From contig NW_027490397.1 in the NCBI RefSeq assembly GCF_050948175.1, positions 248,001 to 312,000 on the forward strand: a DNA stretch of 64,000 nucleotides. The letters are read 5' to 3'. Shown one piece after another: positions 12,169 through 23,865 of this stretch. The first letter of the stretch is position 1. Each line of letters begins with the position of its first letter. A model generated the notes under the pieces. That model did not search any database. It was not told where the DNA came from and worked only from the letters and a program-made list of their open reading frames with translations. The position numbers and the translations under genes are program-made. The DNA comes from Xylocopa sonorina. Lineage: Eukaryota > Arthropoda > Insecta > Hymenoptera > Apidae.

Positions 12169-12690
12169 TTATTTAACAGATTTTATGAACGTAGAAGCAT
12201 CATTTGTGAGATATATCGATCTACTTTGCAGTTCTATCAGTTTCTTTTTCTGCTCAATACTTTCTAGTCTCAGGTCCATATACTTATCGTTTATCACCAT
12301 CATATATGTTGCGTAAGATTATAATAAATTTCTTGTCCATAAATTTTGCGGATATTTCAATTAAATTTCCTTTGCTTGAAAAAACGGAAATTAAAAACGA
12401 GTGACACGTACCATTTTTTGGAAACGTTGTATCGTAATTTGCATCTGACTGTTGTGAAAGGCACGCACTTTACTTAACGTTTGGAATGATTCGGTTAGCG
12501 GAGTAAAAAAATATTCTACTTTCGAAATTGTCGGCTCTTGTAATTCTAAGTCAAATATATTCATCTGCCGACATCGTGAACACTGTTTTTTGGCTAAATT
12601 CCAGAAAAACAAATATATTATAAGTAATATAATAAACATCGTAATATTAAATTTAATTTTGTTCATCGTTTCCTTGTTGGACACATCCAT
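12169..12690 (-). CDS. Possible two-exon gene for a small membrane-anchored protein (doubtful)
   Basis: The first block (12412-12690) encodes 93 residues. A short polar start is followed by one hydrophobic segment (NITMFIILLIIYLFFWNLA, residues about 14-32), a KKQCSRCRQM patch and then an amphipathic stretch ending QITIQRFQKM. It is followed at once by GTACGT, a good donor site. An acceptor AG at 12283-12284 would join it in phase to YMDLRLESIEQKKKLIEL and a stop at 12169-12171, giving 130 residues and an intron of about 130 bases. The pyrimidine tract before the acceptor is weak. I recognise no family. A transposon-like sequence sits just upstream (12691 onward), so the frame could also belong to a mobile element or be chance. 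Confidence 0.25.
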
Positions 12691-12990
12691 AACAATATAC
12701 AGGGTGGGGTAGTAATAATTAGCACCTCAGGTATCCTCGAAACTATAAATTTCATAGAAATTTTTGCTGATATAAAATTGCACAGTACAAAGGTACCATC
12801 CGTTGATGAAAATAGTTTTTTTGTAAGTGGAGGTATGTTGGACATTTGAAGGTCACCTTCATTTTTTAAAATGAATTGGTATGTTTATTCTTCCGTAATA
12901 CGATCGAGCATTTTAAAACGAGTTCAACGACCTGTTACATGAAGCCACTGAAGGTCACAAAAAGTAAAGAAAGGCGATAATACTTACGGT
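12691..12990. mobile_element. Possible small DNA-transposon remnant
   Basis: The stretch opens with TATACAGGGTGGGG at about 12697-12711, a terminal signature commonly seen in insect DNA transposons, and contains GAAGGTCACCTTC, a perfect 13-base palindrome, near 12848. I find no transposase and no matching second end, so this is tentative. Confidence 0.3.
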
Positions 12991-14123
12991 TTTGATAGTA
13001 AATGAAACATACGTATTGTAAACAGTGGTGGAAGGAAGTGAATAAACATTGTTCGAAGGGCATTTTAATAGTATACAGGATAAGTTAAACATTATAATAT
13101 TAATAATGAAAAATCGGTTTGATCACGTTTGGTTAGGCTGTTCGATTGTCGTCCATTTTATAAATACTGAGCTGCGATTCCTGAGGACAGCTCACACAAT
13201 TGTTGAACTACGGAAGATTAACATTATGAATTTTAATCAAAAGGTAACTAAATTCCATTAGATTGTAAACAAATGTTAATGTTTCATTTTAAATAGTGAG
13301 ATTAAATACTCTTTACAAAACTACAAGAATGGATAGATTCCTCTCTGTTATTATTATTTCATAAAGAATTATAATTGCAATTATATATTTCATTACGATA
13401 AAAAATATTTCTCAGGAAATTCTAAATATTAAATTAAAGAACCAAGCAAAACATTTTCAATAATTACGAATATGAAAAATACTTGAACATTCCAATGGAA
13501 AGATGTTCTAAACAGGAGTTAGAAAAATCAAACAATCACCTTCAATTCCAGAATTTATCTATATGAGGTAAAATATTTTGAAAACTTTAATTACAGTCTT
13601 TAATGCAAGCAGTTGGACCGTATGTCGATTTTAAGAAAATTGATGAAAGTCAACCGTTTTGAAGTAGTCAGAATCTTTGTCGTTTGAACAATAAGTGACT
13701 AACAAATGACTGCATAAATTTCAGACTTATGAACATATGGATTAAATCTTATGCAGACACGTTTATAACCGAGTTACTAAATAATAATCAGCAGTAAGTA
13801 ATCATTTTAAAACTTAAACGATTACACCTCGCATACATTTAAAAGTATTGCAAACGTGAAAAGTAAGTGGTTTATGAAAAACTCTTCTAAAAGAACGGAC
13901 GAAGGCAATAGAAATCTTTGCTGGAGTAAACAAGTTCTAAAATTCTAAGTAACGCGATGGCCCTTATCTGCCTACGATTCATAGCAAGTAAGTTCTGAAA
14001 TTCTATGAAATCCGATGGGGCTCATCACTATCAACGTTTCGAAGGAAGTTCTCAAACTCTCAGTTCTGCGTTTAAGGCTATGTATGTTCTATATATCTAT
14101 GTAAAGTAATGGTCCCTATCAGT
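12991..14123. other. AT-rich spacer passing into decayed satellite
   Basis: No gene is visible in the AT-rich first part. From about 13940 phrases such as TAAGTTCTGAAATTCTATG and GCGATGG recall the old satellite, but the period is not clear. Confidence 0.45.
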
Positions 14124-14897
14124 TGTGACGGAAACCTATCTACAGTAAGTCAGGGAAGCTCGAAGGGGTTAATTATTCAAATACTTTAAGGTGTAAAACG
14201 TACTTTAATCTAAAGCGATCTGTCGTTACAATGTATCCACTTACGTACAACATTTCGCGGGCTCGCGAACGCAAAAATAATCACCGAAACGGGAGGGTAT
14301 TTCGAAACTGCGAGACTATAGTTTCTTGGGCGCCAGCTGCTCAGAAAGCACCAAAGAAATAGACTACACGACCCCGGGAAACTTGGGGCGGAACAATGCT
14401 CGAAACCTCGAAATGCTGCTCCTCTCGACTACGCCTAGCCGAGTACATACACTCGGGTCGCGGGATACTGAAGTCACGGCTTCTTTATTTATGGCCTCGA
14501 GGTGGGTTTAACTAACAAGGGCTATAGAAAACTACGCAACACGCCGCGAATGACCGGGGATCACCACCCGCTTCACGATATAAGATATAATATACAATAT
14601 GCGATACATGAAATGCGGCATGAAAATAGGACGCTTTAGTGAATAAGCTCTCACGTTCTCTTCTTCAGATTCCTTGAATTCGCTGGTGATCCTCGGATCT
14701 CCTGAATCCTCTTCGGGGCTCCTTGGTGGGACGAGCTGTACGCTTCGGTATTGTTCGGGGCCATCGATCAGTGGATTTCGGCGATCACCTCTTCTCGCCC
14801 CCTCGGGTGTCTCACCTGCAGGACCGCTAGATTTTCAACTTCTCTTTAGGCAGTTAAGGGGGGGGGGGGGGGGGGTTGAGGTTATTCTCGCATCCCA
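14124..14897 (+). mobile_element. Partial LTR, same family as the solo LTR at 52646-54066
   Basis: It starts TGTGACGG like the complete copy. It shares long blocks with it: TCTTGGGCGCCAGCTGCTCA, GAGTACATACACTCGGGTCG, CGGGATACTGAAGTCACGGC, GGGGATCACCACCCG, CGGTATTGTTCGGGGCC and GTGGATTTCGGCGATC. It is much shorter (about 774 against 1421 bases) and ends soon after a run of 18 G (14858-14875), where satellite DNA resumes. It is diverged, so it is an older insertion than the copy at 52646. Confidence 0.75.
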
Positions 14898-16147
14898 AAG
14901 CATTATAAAGCATAGAAGCAGATAAGTATAATGCCATGCATAATTGCTTACAGCTTATTTAATTTGCATCGTTGAAATGAGATGTGCAATCGCATGGTGT
15001 AATGCTTTAGGTATCTATTGCTTTGAGACGCTGACAATATGAAACCCCATTCCGCTGGAAGAAACAGCAGAATTCACAATCGGTTGCTGTGTAGGAGCAA
15101 ACAAGTATAATAACATGAATAGAAGATAACATGTTACATACTTTACCATCTTCGGAATACGGAATACCACCAAGGAAATACGTTTGTTTGACACGTAGAA
15201 ACTGTGAAGCGCGATCCCGCTTTATGGATCCCTTCTATTGACATTCATTAAAAGTGTAGAAGCATATAAGCATATTGCTATGCATAGAAGGTTACAGGTT
15301 ACTTACCTTGAAACGTTGAAAAGAGATGCGATATCGCATTGCATGCAGGCTACGAACTCTAGTGCATTGACAAGTAGACCCATTAAAGCGCAATTCTGTT
15401 GCATGGACTGCGGACTTCACATTCTAATGAAGTATAATATATCTGATATTATCTTATCTAAGCATAGTGCATGCATATAGGATTCCATCTTACTTACATT
15501 GAAACGCTGAAATGAGATGTGCTATTGCATTGCATGGAGCATTAGAAATATACTGCTTTGACGCGCAGACACTATAAAGCGCCATCTAGTTGCATAGAAC
15601 TGTAGAATTCACATTCTTTCAAATCGTAGAAGCAGGCAGACATAACTCTATGCATAGAAGAATATAACTTACTTACTTTGGAACGTTGGAGTTATACAGC
15701 ATCAGAACTATATTACTTCGATACGTAGACTTTTAGAAACGCTATCTCGTATCAAGGAAGTGTGGGATCTATATTATTTTGAAGTGTAGGTGCAGATAAA
15801 CATACCGCGTTGCATTGAATATTACAACCTATCATGAAACATTGAAATGAGATGCGACATCGCGTTGAATGAAGTAACAGAACTCTATTGCTTCGACAAG
15901 TAGATATCTAAAAGCGCTATCCCTCTGCAAGGGAGTGTAGTGTTCACATTCTTTTGAAGGGTAGAAGCAGATAAGCATAATGCGATGCATAGAGCTTTAC
16001 AACCTACTTACTTACTTTGAACCGTTGATACGAAATGCGATATCACGTTTTATGAAGCATTAGTACTGTATTGCATCGATTTGTAAACATTTAGATACGC
16101 TATCTCGTAGGAAGGAAGTGTAGGATTTATATTCTTTTAGAGTGTAG
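14898..16147 (+). repeat. Diverged ~174-bp satellite array, plus orientation
   Basis: About seven degenerate monomers show the series CTTACTTACTTTGAAACGTTG, GAGATGCGATATCGC, GCATGGAGCA, then TATTGCTTTGACACGCAGA and ACATTCTTTTGAAGTGTAG. The later monomers here (15700-16140) already resemble the young type (TTCGATACGTAGACATCTAG), so this array is intermediate. It stops at 16147 where GC-rich sequence begins. Confidence 0.85.
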
Positions 16148-16345
16148 TGTGACGTCAGGCGTAGCGCCTGCCACCCATCAGCCTCTTTGCCGCCTCCAGC
16201 ATCAATCCCTGCACGCAGGCAACCTGCCGTACACGCCTGCAGATCCAGCAACCAGCAGCGTTCGCGTGCGTGCTAGTGCACGCGCTCACTCGCACTTTTA
16301 CGCATCGCCTTCTCGTTTCCATCTACGAGTATCCGCGCCTCCCTC
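16148..16345. other. GC-rich segment between satellite and 28S, origin unclear
   Basis: It begins TGTGACGTCAGGCGTAGCGC at the satellite junction, like the start of an LTR of the type seen at 52646. It has no other similarity I can identify. It may be a fragment of another LTR or a variable stretch of the 28S D2 region. Confidence 0.35.
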
Positions 16346-17205
16346 GCATCGATGACTTCGTCTAGAAGGAAGAAGTCGTAGCCCGTCACCAGAATGGGGA
16401 CTGTTCCCCATTTTAAGGAACCTCGAGACCAAGGCAGTCGAGGAACCACCTGCTAACAGCTGGCCAGGCCCGGCGCCGACGCAAAGTCTGTTCCACCGGG
16501 TAGTTTGACCGAGCTTGCGGCGGGCTAGACGCACGTACATTCGAGAATGGACTGGTTGCGGCCCGATACCGTACGTGTACCGTCGCGCAGCCGGCCGGGC
16601 GACCGAGGGTCTGCCACGTGCGCAAGATTGCGACGCCACAGGCGCCCACTCGGGCCGTAGACCGACGCGCAACGGGTCACGACGTTCTACTAGGGGAGAA
16701 GTGCACGACTACATCACCGGAACGTTCGCCGACGACGGCGTGCCGCTCGCTGTGGAACCGCGATGGTACCACCGGGGCATCGCGCGCCATCGGGAGCCAG
16801 TATCGTCGTCGATGAATCTCTCCATTTGATCATTTGGGTTTCTCAGGTTTACCCCTGAACGGTTTCACGTACTCTTGAACTCTCTCTTCAAAGTTCTTTT
16901 CAACTTTCCTTCACGGTACTTGTTCGCTATCGGTCTCGTGGTCGTATTTAGTCTTAGATGGAGTTTACCACCCACTTAGGGCTGCACTCTCAAGCAACCC
17001 GACTCTAAGGAGAGATCCTCCCGAAACGCGTACCGGTCGGTACGGGCCTGGCACCCTCTGTGGATAAATGGCCCCATCCAAGATGGACTTGGACGCGGTT
17101 CATTGTCTCAGGATAAACGGATCCTCCCGAACACTAGATTTCCCAGCGGCGGAACCGCCGGATTCAGTGTTGGGCTCATTCCTGTTCGCTCGCAGCTACT
17201 AAGGA

Positions 17206-17259
<54 letters not shown>

Positions 17260-17283
17260 AATCTCTCCTAATTTGAAGTCGTC
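16346..17283 (-). rRNA. 28S rRNA, 5' end through the D2 region (partial)
   Basis: Read on the minus strand it starts near GACTTCAAATTAGGAGAGATTA, then GCTGAATTTAAGCATATTAC and TAAGCGGAGGAAAAGAAAC. The conserved core follows: TTCCTTAGTAGCTGCGAGCG, AGAGTGCAGCCCTAAGTGGG and GGTAAACTCCATCTAAG, then AGTACCGTGAAGGAAAGTTG and AGAGTTCAAGAGTACGTGAA. The D2 expansion (GTGCACTTCTCCCCTAGTAG, GTCGGTCTACGGC) comes next. The gene is cut in or just after D2 near 16346, so over 2.5 kb of 28S is missing. It is an orphan fragment. The usual R1/R2 insertion sites lie further downstream and are not present. Confidence 0.9.
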
Positions 17284-18555
17284 TCTACGTGACGCACGAA
17301 ATTCATTCGTGCCATCGAACTCGGTTACGGAGAGAAGGTAAAGAGATTCGTATGTATAATATATACAAGATGAGGAGAGAGCATCGGCGAACGGGGACGG
17401 CAGACGACGAAAAGAACTTTCGTCCATCTCCGACACAGCGATCCTTTGATTTACCGCTCGAGAAACCGGCGAGAACTACACGCACCTCTTCGTTGTTGTT
17501 CTCGTCGAGGCGTTTTGTGCACCTCGCCAATGTCTTTCGTGTGTCGGTATTTCTTTTATATAAGATTCGTAAAAAATATAAAAAAAATGTGAGACTCTCG
17601 CTAGACGACCAAGCTACTGGCGTTTCTTTAACATCCGTCCTCTTTATCATCGTAGCTGCGAACGATCAACACCGTTTATACTCTCCAGCGGTTCCAACAT
17701 CTGCGCGTAACACGCAGACATCGAAACGGAGCGGCTCCTTTTCCCCCGATTTTATTACCCTGATCCTTCAAAACGAAGGACACGCCGAGTTGGAGCGCCC
17801 TCACGAATAACGTTACGACATTACAGCGCAACGACGGCCTATGTTCGAGTGACATTCCGCGCGAGAGATCTTTTTTTTCCCTCGCGGAACATGTTATACA
17901 CACGCGGAGAAAACAGAGAGAACGGGTTATTTTCATCGAACACCCTGGGGCTGTACGAGGAGAACTTCGAACGATCGGATGCGCATCATCGTCCCTCGCG
18001 TTACGACGATGTCGCTCTCTCTCTTGTATATCTCTTCTCCCTCGACCGAGTATTCTTCCTCGGTCTTGCGGCATGAAAAAAATTCATTTTAAGCGATGTC
18101 GGGCGCGCGCATGTTCGTATCGTGCGCTAAAGGCAGGCGAAGGCGATGCGTGTGGCGGGTGCGCGAATTCGGAACGCGGAACAAAATCGGCGATCGAAAC
18201 ACGAAGCGGTTCTCCGTGGGCGATCGTCTGTTTAATGGACGACTTACGACGCCACGAAGAACTCACGCGAGTTCGTGATCGACACACCGTCGAGTTCCAT
18301 GAACACGATTACGCACGTCGCACGCGCACACACGTTGCCAATCGCAGATTGCCTCAGCACGGCCACAGACGACTCGGACGAACGTCCAACGATCGCTTGT
18401 ACGTCGCGTATCGCTTCTCTTCTTCCCTTTTTCGGTGCCGCCCGAACTCAGAAACGTTCGTAATTTAATTCGAGAATGAACGACGGCGGGCAGATTCGAG
18501 CACCGTGGGGAAAGAAGATTCGACGAAACGCAACGCAAGCAGTATTTTGGTTACG
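17284..18555 (-). other. ITS2 (internal transcribed spacer 2)
   Basis: This lies between the 28S start and the 5.8S 3' end in rRNA orientation, about 1.27 kb. There is no conserved coding sequence; open frames on both strands here are incidental. A purine-rich stretch and CG-rich low-complexity parts are typical of a long insect ITS2. Confidence 0.85.
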
Positions 18556-18715
18556 TGAACGACCCTCAGCTAGGCGTGGTTCAGGAATTGTATCCGTGGA
18601 CCGCAATGTGTGTTCAAAATGTCGATGTTCATGTGTCCTGCAGTTCACACGTTGACGCGCAATTAGCTGCGTTCTTCATCGACCCACGAGCCAAGTGATC
18701 CACCGTTCAGGGTAA
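18556..18715 (-). rRNA. 5.8S rRNA
   Basis: On the minus strand: CCCTGAACGGTGGATCACTT, then GGCTCGTGGGTCGATGAAGA, ACGCAGCTAATTGCGCG, GTGAACTGCAGGACACATGA and ACATCGACATTTTGAA. It ends near CTGAGGGTCGTTCACG. Length and order are normal. The near-universal GAACGCA reads GAACACA (base 18611), a CpG to CpA change at a position expected to be invariant, so this copy is probably a pseudogene or a variant unit. Ends are accurate to a few bases. Confidence 0.9.
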
Positions 18716-20046
18716 TCGTACATGTATATTTTATTGATCTTTAAGTCTCTTGGTACTAAAGTTCGAACAAGTCGATACCCAATCGTCTCCAGTGAAAGAG
18801 ACGCGGGCTTCGCCGAACCGTGGCGACTTTCACCGCTCGAAGGAGGTCGAGGCAACACGATATATCGGTCCTACGGATGAAACGCATACGCCGATGGTTG
18901 GCGCGTAATGTCTCCCTCAAAGTTACGAAAAATGCACACGCGCGTCCAGGTATGAAGAAAAAAAAATCTTTCAAAAATTCGTTAGGACTCCTCCGCGTAC
19001 CAGCAGCCTCGAGGCGGTCTTTTTCCTCCCGACAAAGCGAAGCGAGCATAAATTGTTCGAGCTCGCAACGGCGGGATTACAGACTCTCGACAACGAGGAC
19101 AACGGGCAACGCGGAATCGTCCCCCCTGGAATAAACGTGCGCGTCAAACTAAGAAGAAAAAAATCAAACACCCAGCGGCGTATTGCTTTCGAGATCGGCA
19201 AGACGCTCTCATTCGAGTGAACATAATAATGTTATCATCGATGGGACACTCGTCGCCTTCGTGCACAGTCTCGAGGCGGTCTATAAAAGCTTTCCTCGGC
19301 AACGCGAAGCGAGTATAAAATTATTCGATCTCGCAACGGCAGGTTTTTCTCAGAGTCTCGACAATGAGGCTTAGCGCGAGCGACGATTCGTCCCCTCCGA
19401 ACAAACGACGACGACGACGGTCTCTTCAAAATTCCAATACCATCTAGTCGTGTCGATTCCAACCAGGCTGAGATAAACGAAAAAAATTCATACATTCGTT
19501 AGGACACTCTACCGTTCACCCCACACAGCCTCGAGCGGTCTATATTTTTCCCGACAACGCAAAGCAAGCAAGTAAAGTTCGATCTCGCAGCGGCGGGTTT
19601 CAAGACTCTCGACAACGAGGTTATGGGTGAACGGCACGGAACGGATCCCCTCTGAGCTCAACGGAACAATTCTGCGAGTGGAAAAACGGCAAAGTGCCAG
19701 CGGCGTATTACTTTTTGAAAAAATGGCATAAAAAAGCGGACCCGACGAGTTCTCGATTACGAGAACTCGAGGGGTCCGCTAATGTACCGTAAACAACGAC
19801 CGGGTAAATGGAAAAAAAATTCGTTGGGACGTTCGCTGGTTGTACAAGCCTCGAGAAGCGGTCTATATATTCACCCGACGACACGAAGCGAGCATAAATG
19901 ATTCGAAAGCTCGCAACGATCGCTGGGTGTCTTAGACTCTCGACAACCGAGGCTATTGCCGACGAATCGTCTCCTCCGAAAGGAACAGTACGATCGACCA
20001 TCTTCAACAGGTTACGCGCGACGACACCACGCACGCTCCTAGCACG
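18716..20046 (-). other. ITS1 with four internal repeats
   Basis: The spacer upstream of 5.8S in rRNA orientation. It contains four diverged copies of a unit with the core CCTCGAGGCGGTCT, CGAAGCGAGCATAAA and CTCTCGACAACGAGG. The cores start at 19007, 19269, 19529 and 19849, so the spacing is about 262, 260 and 320 bases. No 18S 3' end (expected pattern AGGTGAACCTGCGGAAGGAT) follows, so the rDNA fragment breaks off here. Confidence 0.8.
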
Positions 20047-20225
20047 AATTCAAACCCCGTACAACGTGAAACTTAAACTCAAATCCTGTATAACTTGAAC
20101 CTTAAAATCGAACCCCGTATAATTTGAACCTTAAAATCAAACTCCGTATAACATGAACCTTAAACTCGATACCCGTATAACTTGAACCCAGAATAACTTG
20201 AACCTAATATAACTTGAACCTCATC
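20047..20225. repeat. ~38-bp minisatellite
   Basis: Tandem units like CCCCGTATAACTTGAACC followed by TTAAAATCGAA begin at about 20054, 20090, 20127 and 20165. They then shrink to about 18-20 bases (AGAATAACTTGAACCTAAT) up to 20225. The array separates ITS1 from the 3' end of LINE-B copy 1. Confidence 0.8.
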
Positions 20226-20845
20226 TAATAAAACCAAACCTAAAACTAGCCTCTTTTTAACGTGGGGAAATCCTCATGGATCTCCCGGAGCTGGAGAACT
20301 GCGGGGGTATGTCAGACTCTTACCGGCTAAAACCCCACGGTGACCGTCCTCGGCGCTGCTGGGAGGGGACCGGGAAATCTGGACGAAGACGTCCGGTCCC
20401 CTCCCGCGCCGGGATCCTCCATGGTGACTGGGAGGACCCCCTTCCCGGAGAGGAGTGTGGTCGAAGAGACATACTCCCCCGTCCGAGGAATGAGCGATGG
20501 CTGGATCACGCAGCCACCACTCCCGTCCCGGGGGACGCGTGCAATGGTTGGTACAATCCCCCAATCGCACCGACCGCGCCTCCCGGACGACACCCGTGCA
20601 AAGATGTGGGGCACGACCTAAGTGGTCCACCCCGCACGGGCGTCGTCGATGCCTCGGGCCAGGCGTGGCCCGGACGCACTAGGTGCCCCTGGTGCGTCAG
20701 ACTCGATATCATGGCCCGACAAATGCCGAATCGTGGCCCCTGAGGCGTAATGGCTACCATCACGGCCCGTAGGCGCGGCGATGGTGGCGAAGTCCCGCCC
20801 CCCGAAGGGTTCTTGGGAGCGACCTCCACCCGAAGGTGGAAGACT

Positions 20846-23800
20846 CTAACCCCCCCCCCCCCCCTTCCGTGAGGCGGAACGGGGCAAACGTCTACGACGC
20901 CGACCCCGCAGGCGATGTCGAGCTGGCAGGGATTGCTCCCTAACCCGCTCGGCGGCTTCCTTCGCGACGATGACCTCCTCGCAAAAGGAGATCATGGCCT
21001 GCCAGACGCTCCCGCGACCAAGCATCCCCGATAGAATGCTCGCCAACGAGAGGTCCGGACCCACCTCCGCCGCTAACACCCAACGCGGCACCCCCAGGCT
21101 GGACACTCCTGAAGAGTGTGCCGCGCCGAGTCCTCCGCGGCGCCACGGTGGTGGCGGAACGTCAGCCGCTCGTTGCTACGACCTACCCATCTATCTAAGA
21201 TGGGCAGGATCGCCTCGACGGTCCAATGGGTTCCGTGACGAGACAGATCGTCTCGCCACTTTGACATGGTGGACCGCCGGGCCTGGAGCCTAAGCTCGTC
21301 CCGACTTAATGTCTCCCCTGGCGGGGTGGAGTCCTGACGCTCAGGATGAAGACGCCCATAAAGGTAGGCGTCTTCGAGCGCCAGGAACTCTAAAGGTGGC
21401 AAACCCGCCAGGGTGGTGGCCGCCTCATAGGACACTGTACGGTAGCCACTTATGACGCGAATGGCTGCCGACAATGCGTCGGCTTAAATGGGGGTACCGT
21501 ACAGTGCCACACTCCTCATTACACCACAGTAGAGGCAGCGCACCCGCTCGTCTGGACCGCCAAGGTTGGGCATCATGCTACTCAAATGAGTCGTGAGTTG
21601 GCCCAATCTGACGGTCAGACGAGCGAAGTGCGGGACGAAACTGCAGGAGCCGACCAGGTAGACACCAAGATATTTAATATCCTGGACCACCCGGACGTCG
21701 GACGACCCGATCCTCACCAGACATGGAGCTGAAGTGCCCCTCCTACGAGGATGGAAACAGACTATTTCCGTCTTCTGAGGGGACAACTCCAACCCCATGC
21801 CCCGAATCCGCGAGGCGATGGACGCAACAGCGACCTCCGCTCGACAGATGGTCCTCCCCAAGTCCCTGCCGGTGGCTAACACCATAGTATCGTCGGAGTA
21901 ACACGTTAAGTGTACGCCTGCCAACAGGGAGACCCGCAGAGCCGTGTCCGTACCTCAGGTTCCACAATAAAGGGCCTAAGACGGACCCCTGGGGTACTCC
22001 ACGGCTGATGTCACGCCTGACAAACCCATTGCGACCACCGTAAATGATGGCCCTGTCCCGGAGGTAATCACCGACCACCATCCGCAGGTGAAGGGGCACC
22101 TCGTGACTATCCAGGGCCCCGCGGATGGTCACCCACGAAAGGGAGTTAAAGGCATTCTGAATATCTAAGGATACTGCCAAAGCAACTCCCCCCCGGGACG
22201 TAGCCGAGTCCGAGAGGGACTTGACGCGCGAAATCGCGTCGATGGTCGACCGTCCCTCCCGGAAGCCGAACTGGCACTCGGCCAAGTTGGGTCCTACACG
22301 AGACAGGTGCTGGACAAGGCGACGCTGTACGATGCGCTCAAAGAGCTTACCGACCTCGTCCAGCAACACGATGGGCTTGTAGGCGGAGGGCGACTGCGCG
22401 ACCCTGTTGTCCTTCTTGAGGAGAACCATCCGTTCACACTTCCACCGAAGTGGAATCGTCCCCGTCTGGAGGCAGGCGTTAAACAGCCTGTACAGACGGG
22501 GATCGAGGACGCTGAGTGCCATGACCCAGGCACCGCCAGGTATGCCATCAGGGCCGGGGGCGATGTTACGCTCGCTCATGCGTCTGACGGCATAGGCCAG
22601 CTCCTCCCCGGACACCTCCAGCTCCTGTGACCATAAGGCACGGTCGATGGTGTAAACGAGGGCCAACACCTCCCCAGAAGGGAACAGGGTGCCGACCACC
22701 AGCTCCAGGAGCGGAGGGTCCATCGTCTCCGCGAGTAGAGACGCCCATGGACGTAACTTGTCCATGACAATTTTATTAGGGCGCCCCCACGGATCTTCAC
22801 GGAGCTTCGAGAGAAGTCCGTCCCAGGCCTGAGCCTTGGTACTCCTGATGACCAGCTGCAGCTGTTTCGTAAGCGTACGATATGATTATACAGCTGTGCC
22901 GTTCTCGTCGCGTCGGTTGTGTGTCGACGCCTCGCCCGGGTGTACTGGCGGCGAGCGACCCCGCAATCAGTGTGAAGGCGCTGTATAGTGTCATTCCACC
23001 AGTACACCGGGCGGCGGGGCGGATTGGAGCGGACACGTTGCATCCCCACGTCGCAAACAGATGACATGATGTCCGCGAACCAATCCGCCTCCGCGTTCAC
23101 ATCCACTGGCTCAGCCGGAACGCCCGGCCAGGCCACTGCGAGAACGGCCGCCATCAGGGCGTCCTCATCCAAGCCCCTAGGGGCCCACCTCTCCTGGTGG
23201 TGTGCTGATGGGCGGGTCGGGGGAGGCGTGGAGACCTATATGCGTATGTACGCATGATCAGAGAGAGTCTGCACGTCGTCGACCGCCCACACCGATACAC
23301 GGCGCGCGGCCAGGGCGTTGACGAAAGATAGATCGACGATGCTTTCGTCCTGGTACCGTACGCACGTGCTGGCTGAGTCCTGATTTAATAACCAGAGACC
23401 CAGGCCAGCCGCCCAGTCCAATACCGAGTGACCCCTCTGGTCCGTCCTCGGGGATTGCCACGCGGATGCGTGAGCATTAAAGTCCCCGAGGGCGAACACT
23501 GGACGATCTGCGTGCGAAGAAACAATATTCTGCAGCTCGTCCAGTAAGATGTCGAAACGACTGAGGGGCCATCTCGGTGGCGCGTACACGCCCACTATCA
23601 GACAATCGGCCCAGTCGACCGCCACGAACCCGTGGCCGCGCGCAACGAGCGCTATCGGCTGGATCCGTGACGGGACCGACTGGGCGACCACCACGGAGTC
23701 CTCCAGGTCCCCAGCCCAGGACGGGCGCTGGAGAACTCGGCACGGCTCCGCAGCGACGACCAACTCAACCATGCCACCGCAGAGAGCCTGAACCATTAGG

Positions 23801-23865
23801 CCCTGTGCTGCAATGACAAGGTTGAGATTGGTCTGGATGATGTGACCGTGAGGAGGCGTGAACAT
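20846..23865 (-). pseudogene. LINE-B copy 1 ORF2: endonuclease, RT, C-terminal zinc motif; broken
   Basis: The ATG at 23865 overlaps the ORF1 stop by one base (TAATG). The endonuclease runs to LSDHAYIRI with conserved VFALGDFNAHASAW and FVAVDWADCLIVGVYAPPRW. It is stopped by TAG at 23236-23238, where copy 2 has GAG. The same frame then continues to about 22860, where a shift occurs. RT blocks: APGPDGIPGGAW, CQFGFREGRSTIDA, VSLDIQNAFNSL (motif A) and GVPQGSVLGPLLWN (motif B). After another shift comes CYSDDTMVL (motif C, YSDD rather than YADD). Two short in-gene deletions follow relative to copy 2, one removing the first Cys pair of the C-terminal CCHC. The surviving end reads AEDSARHTLQECPAW. 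Not functional. Confidence 0.9.

Noticed and set aside
16346..17283. R1 or R2 insertion in 28S
   Set aside because: The known insertion sites are far downstream of the part of 28S kept here, and LINE-A and LINE-B are not inside 28S.
17289..17810. Open frames of up to 173 codons over ITS2
   Set aside because: They lie in rRNA spacer between clear 28S and 5.8S sequences.
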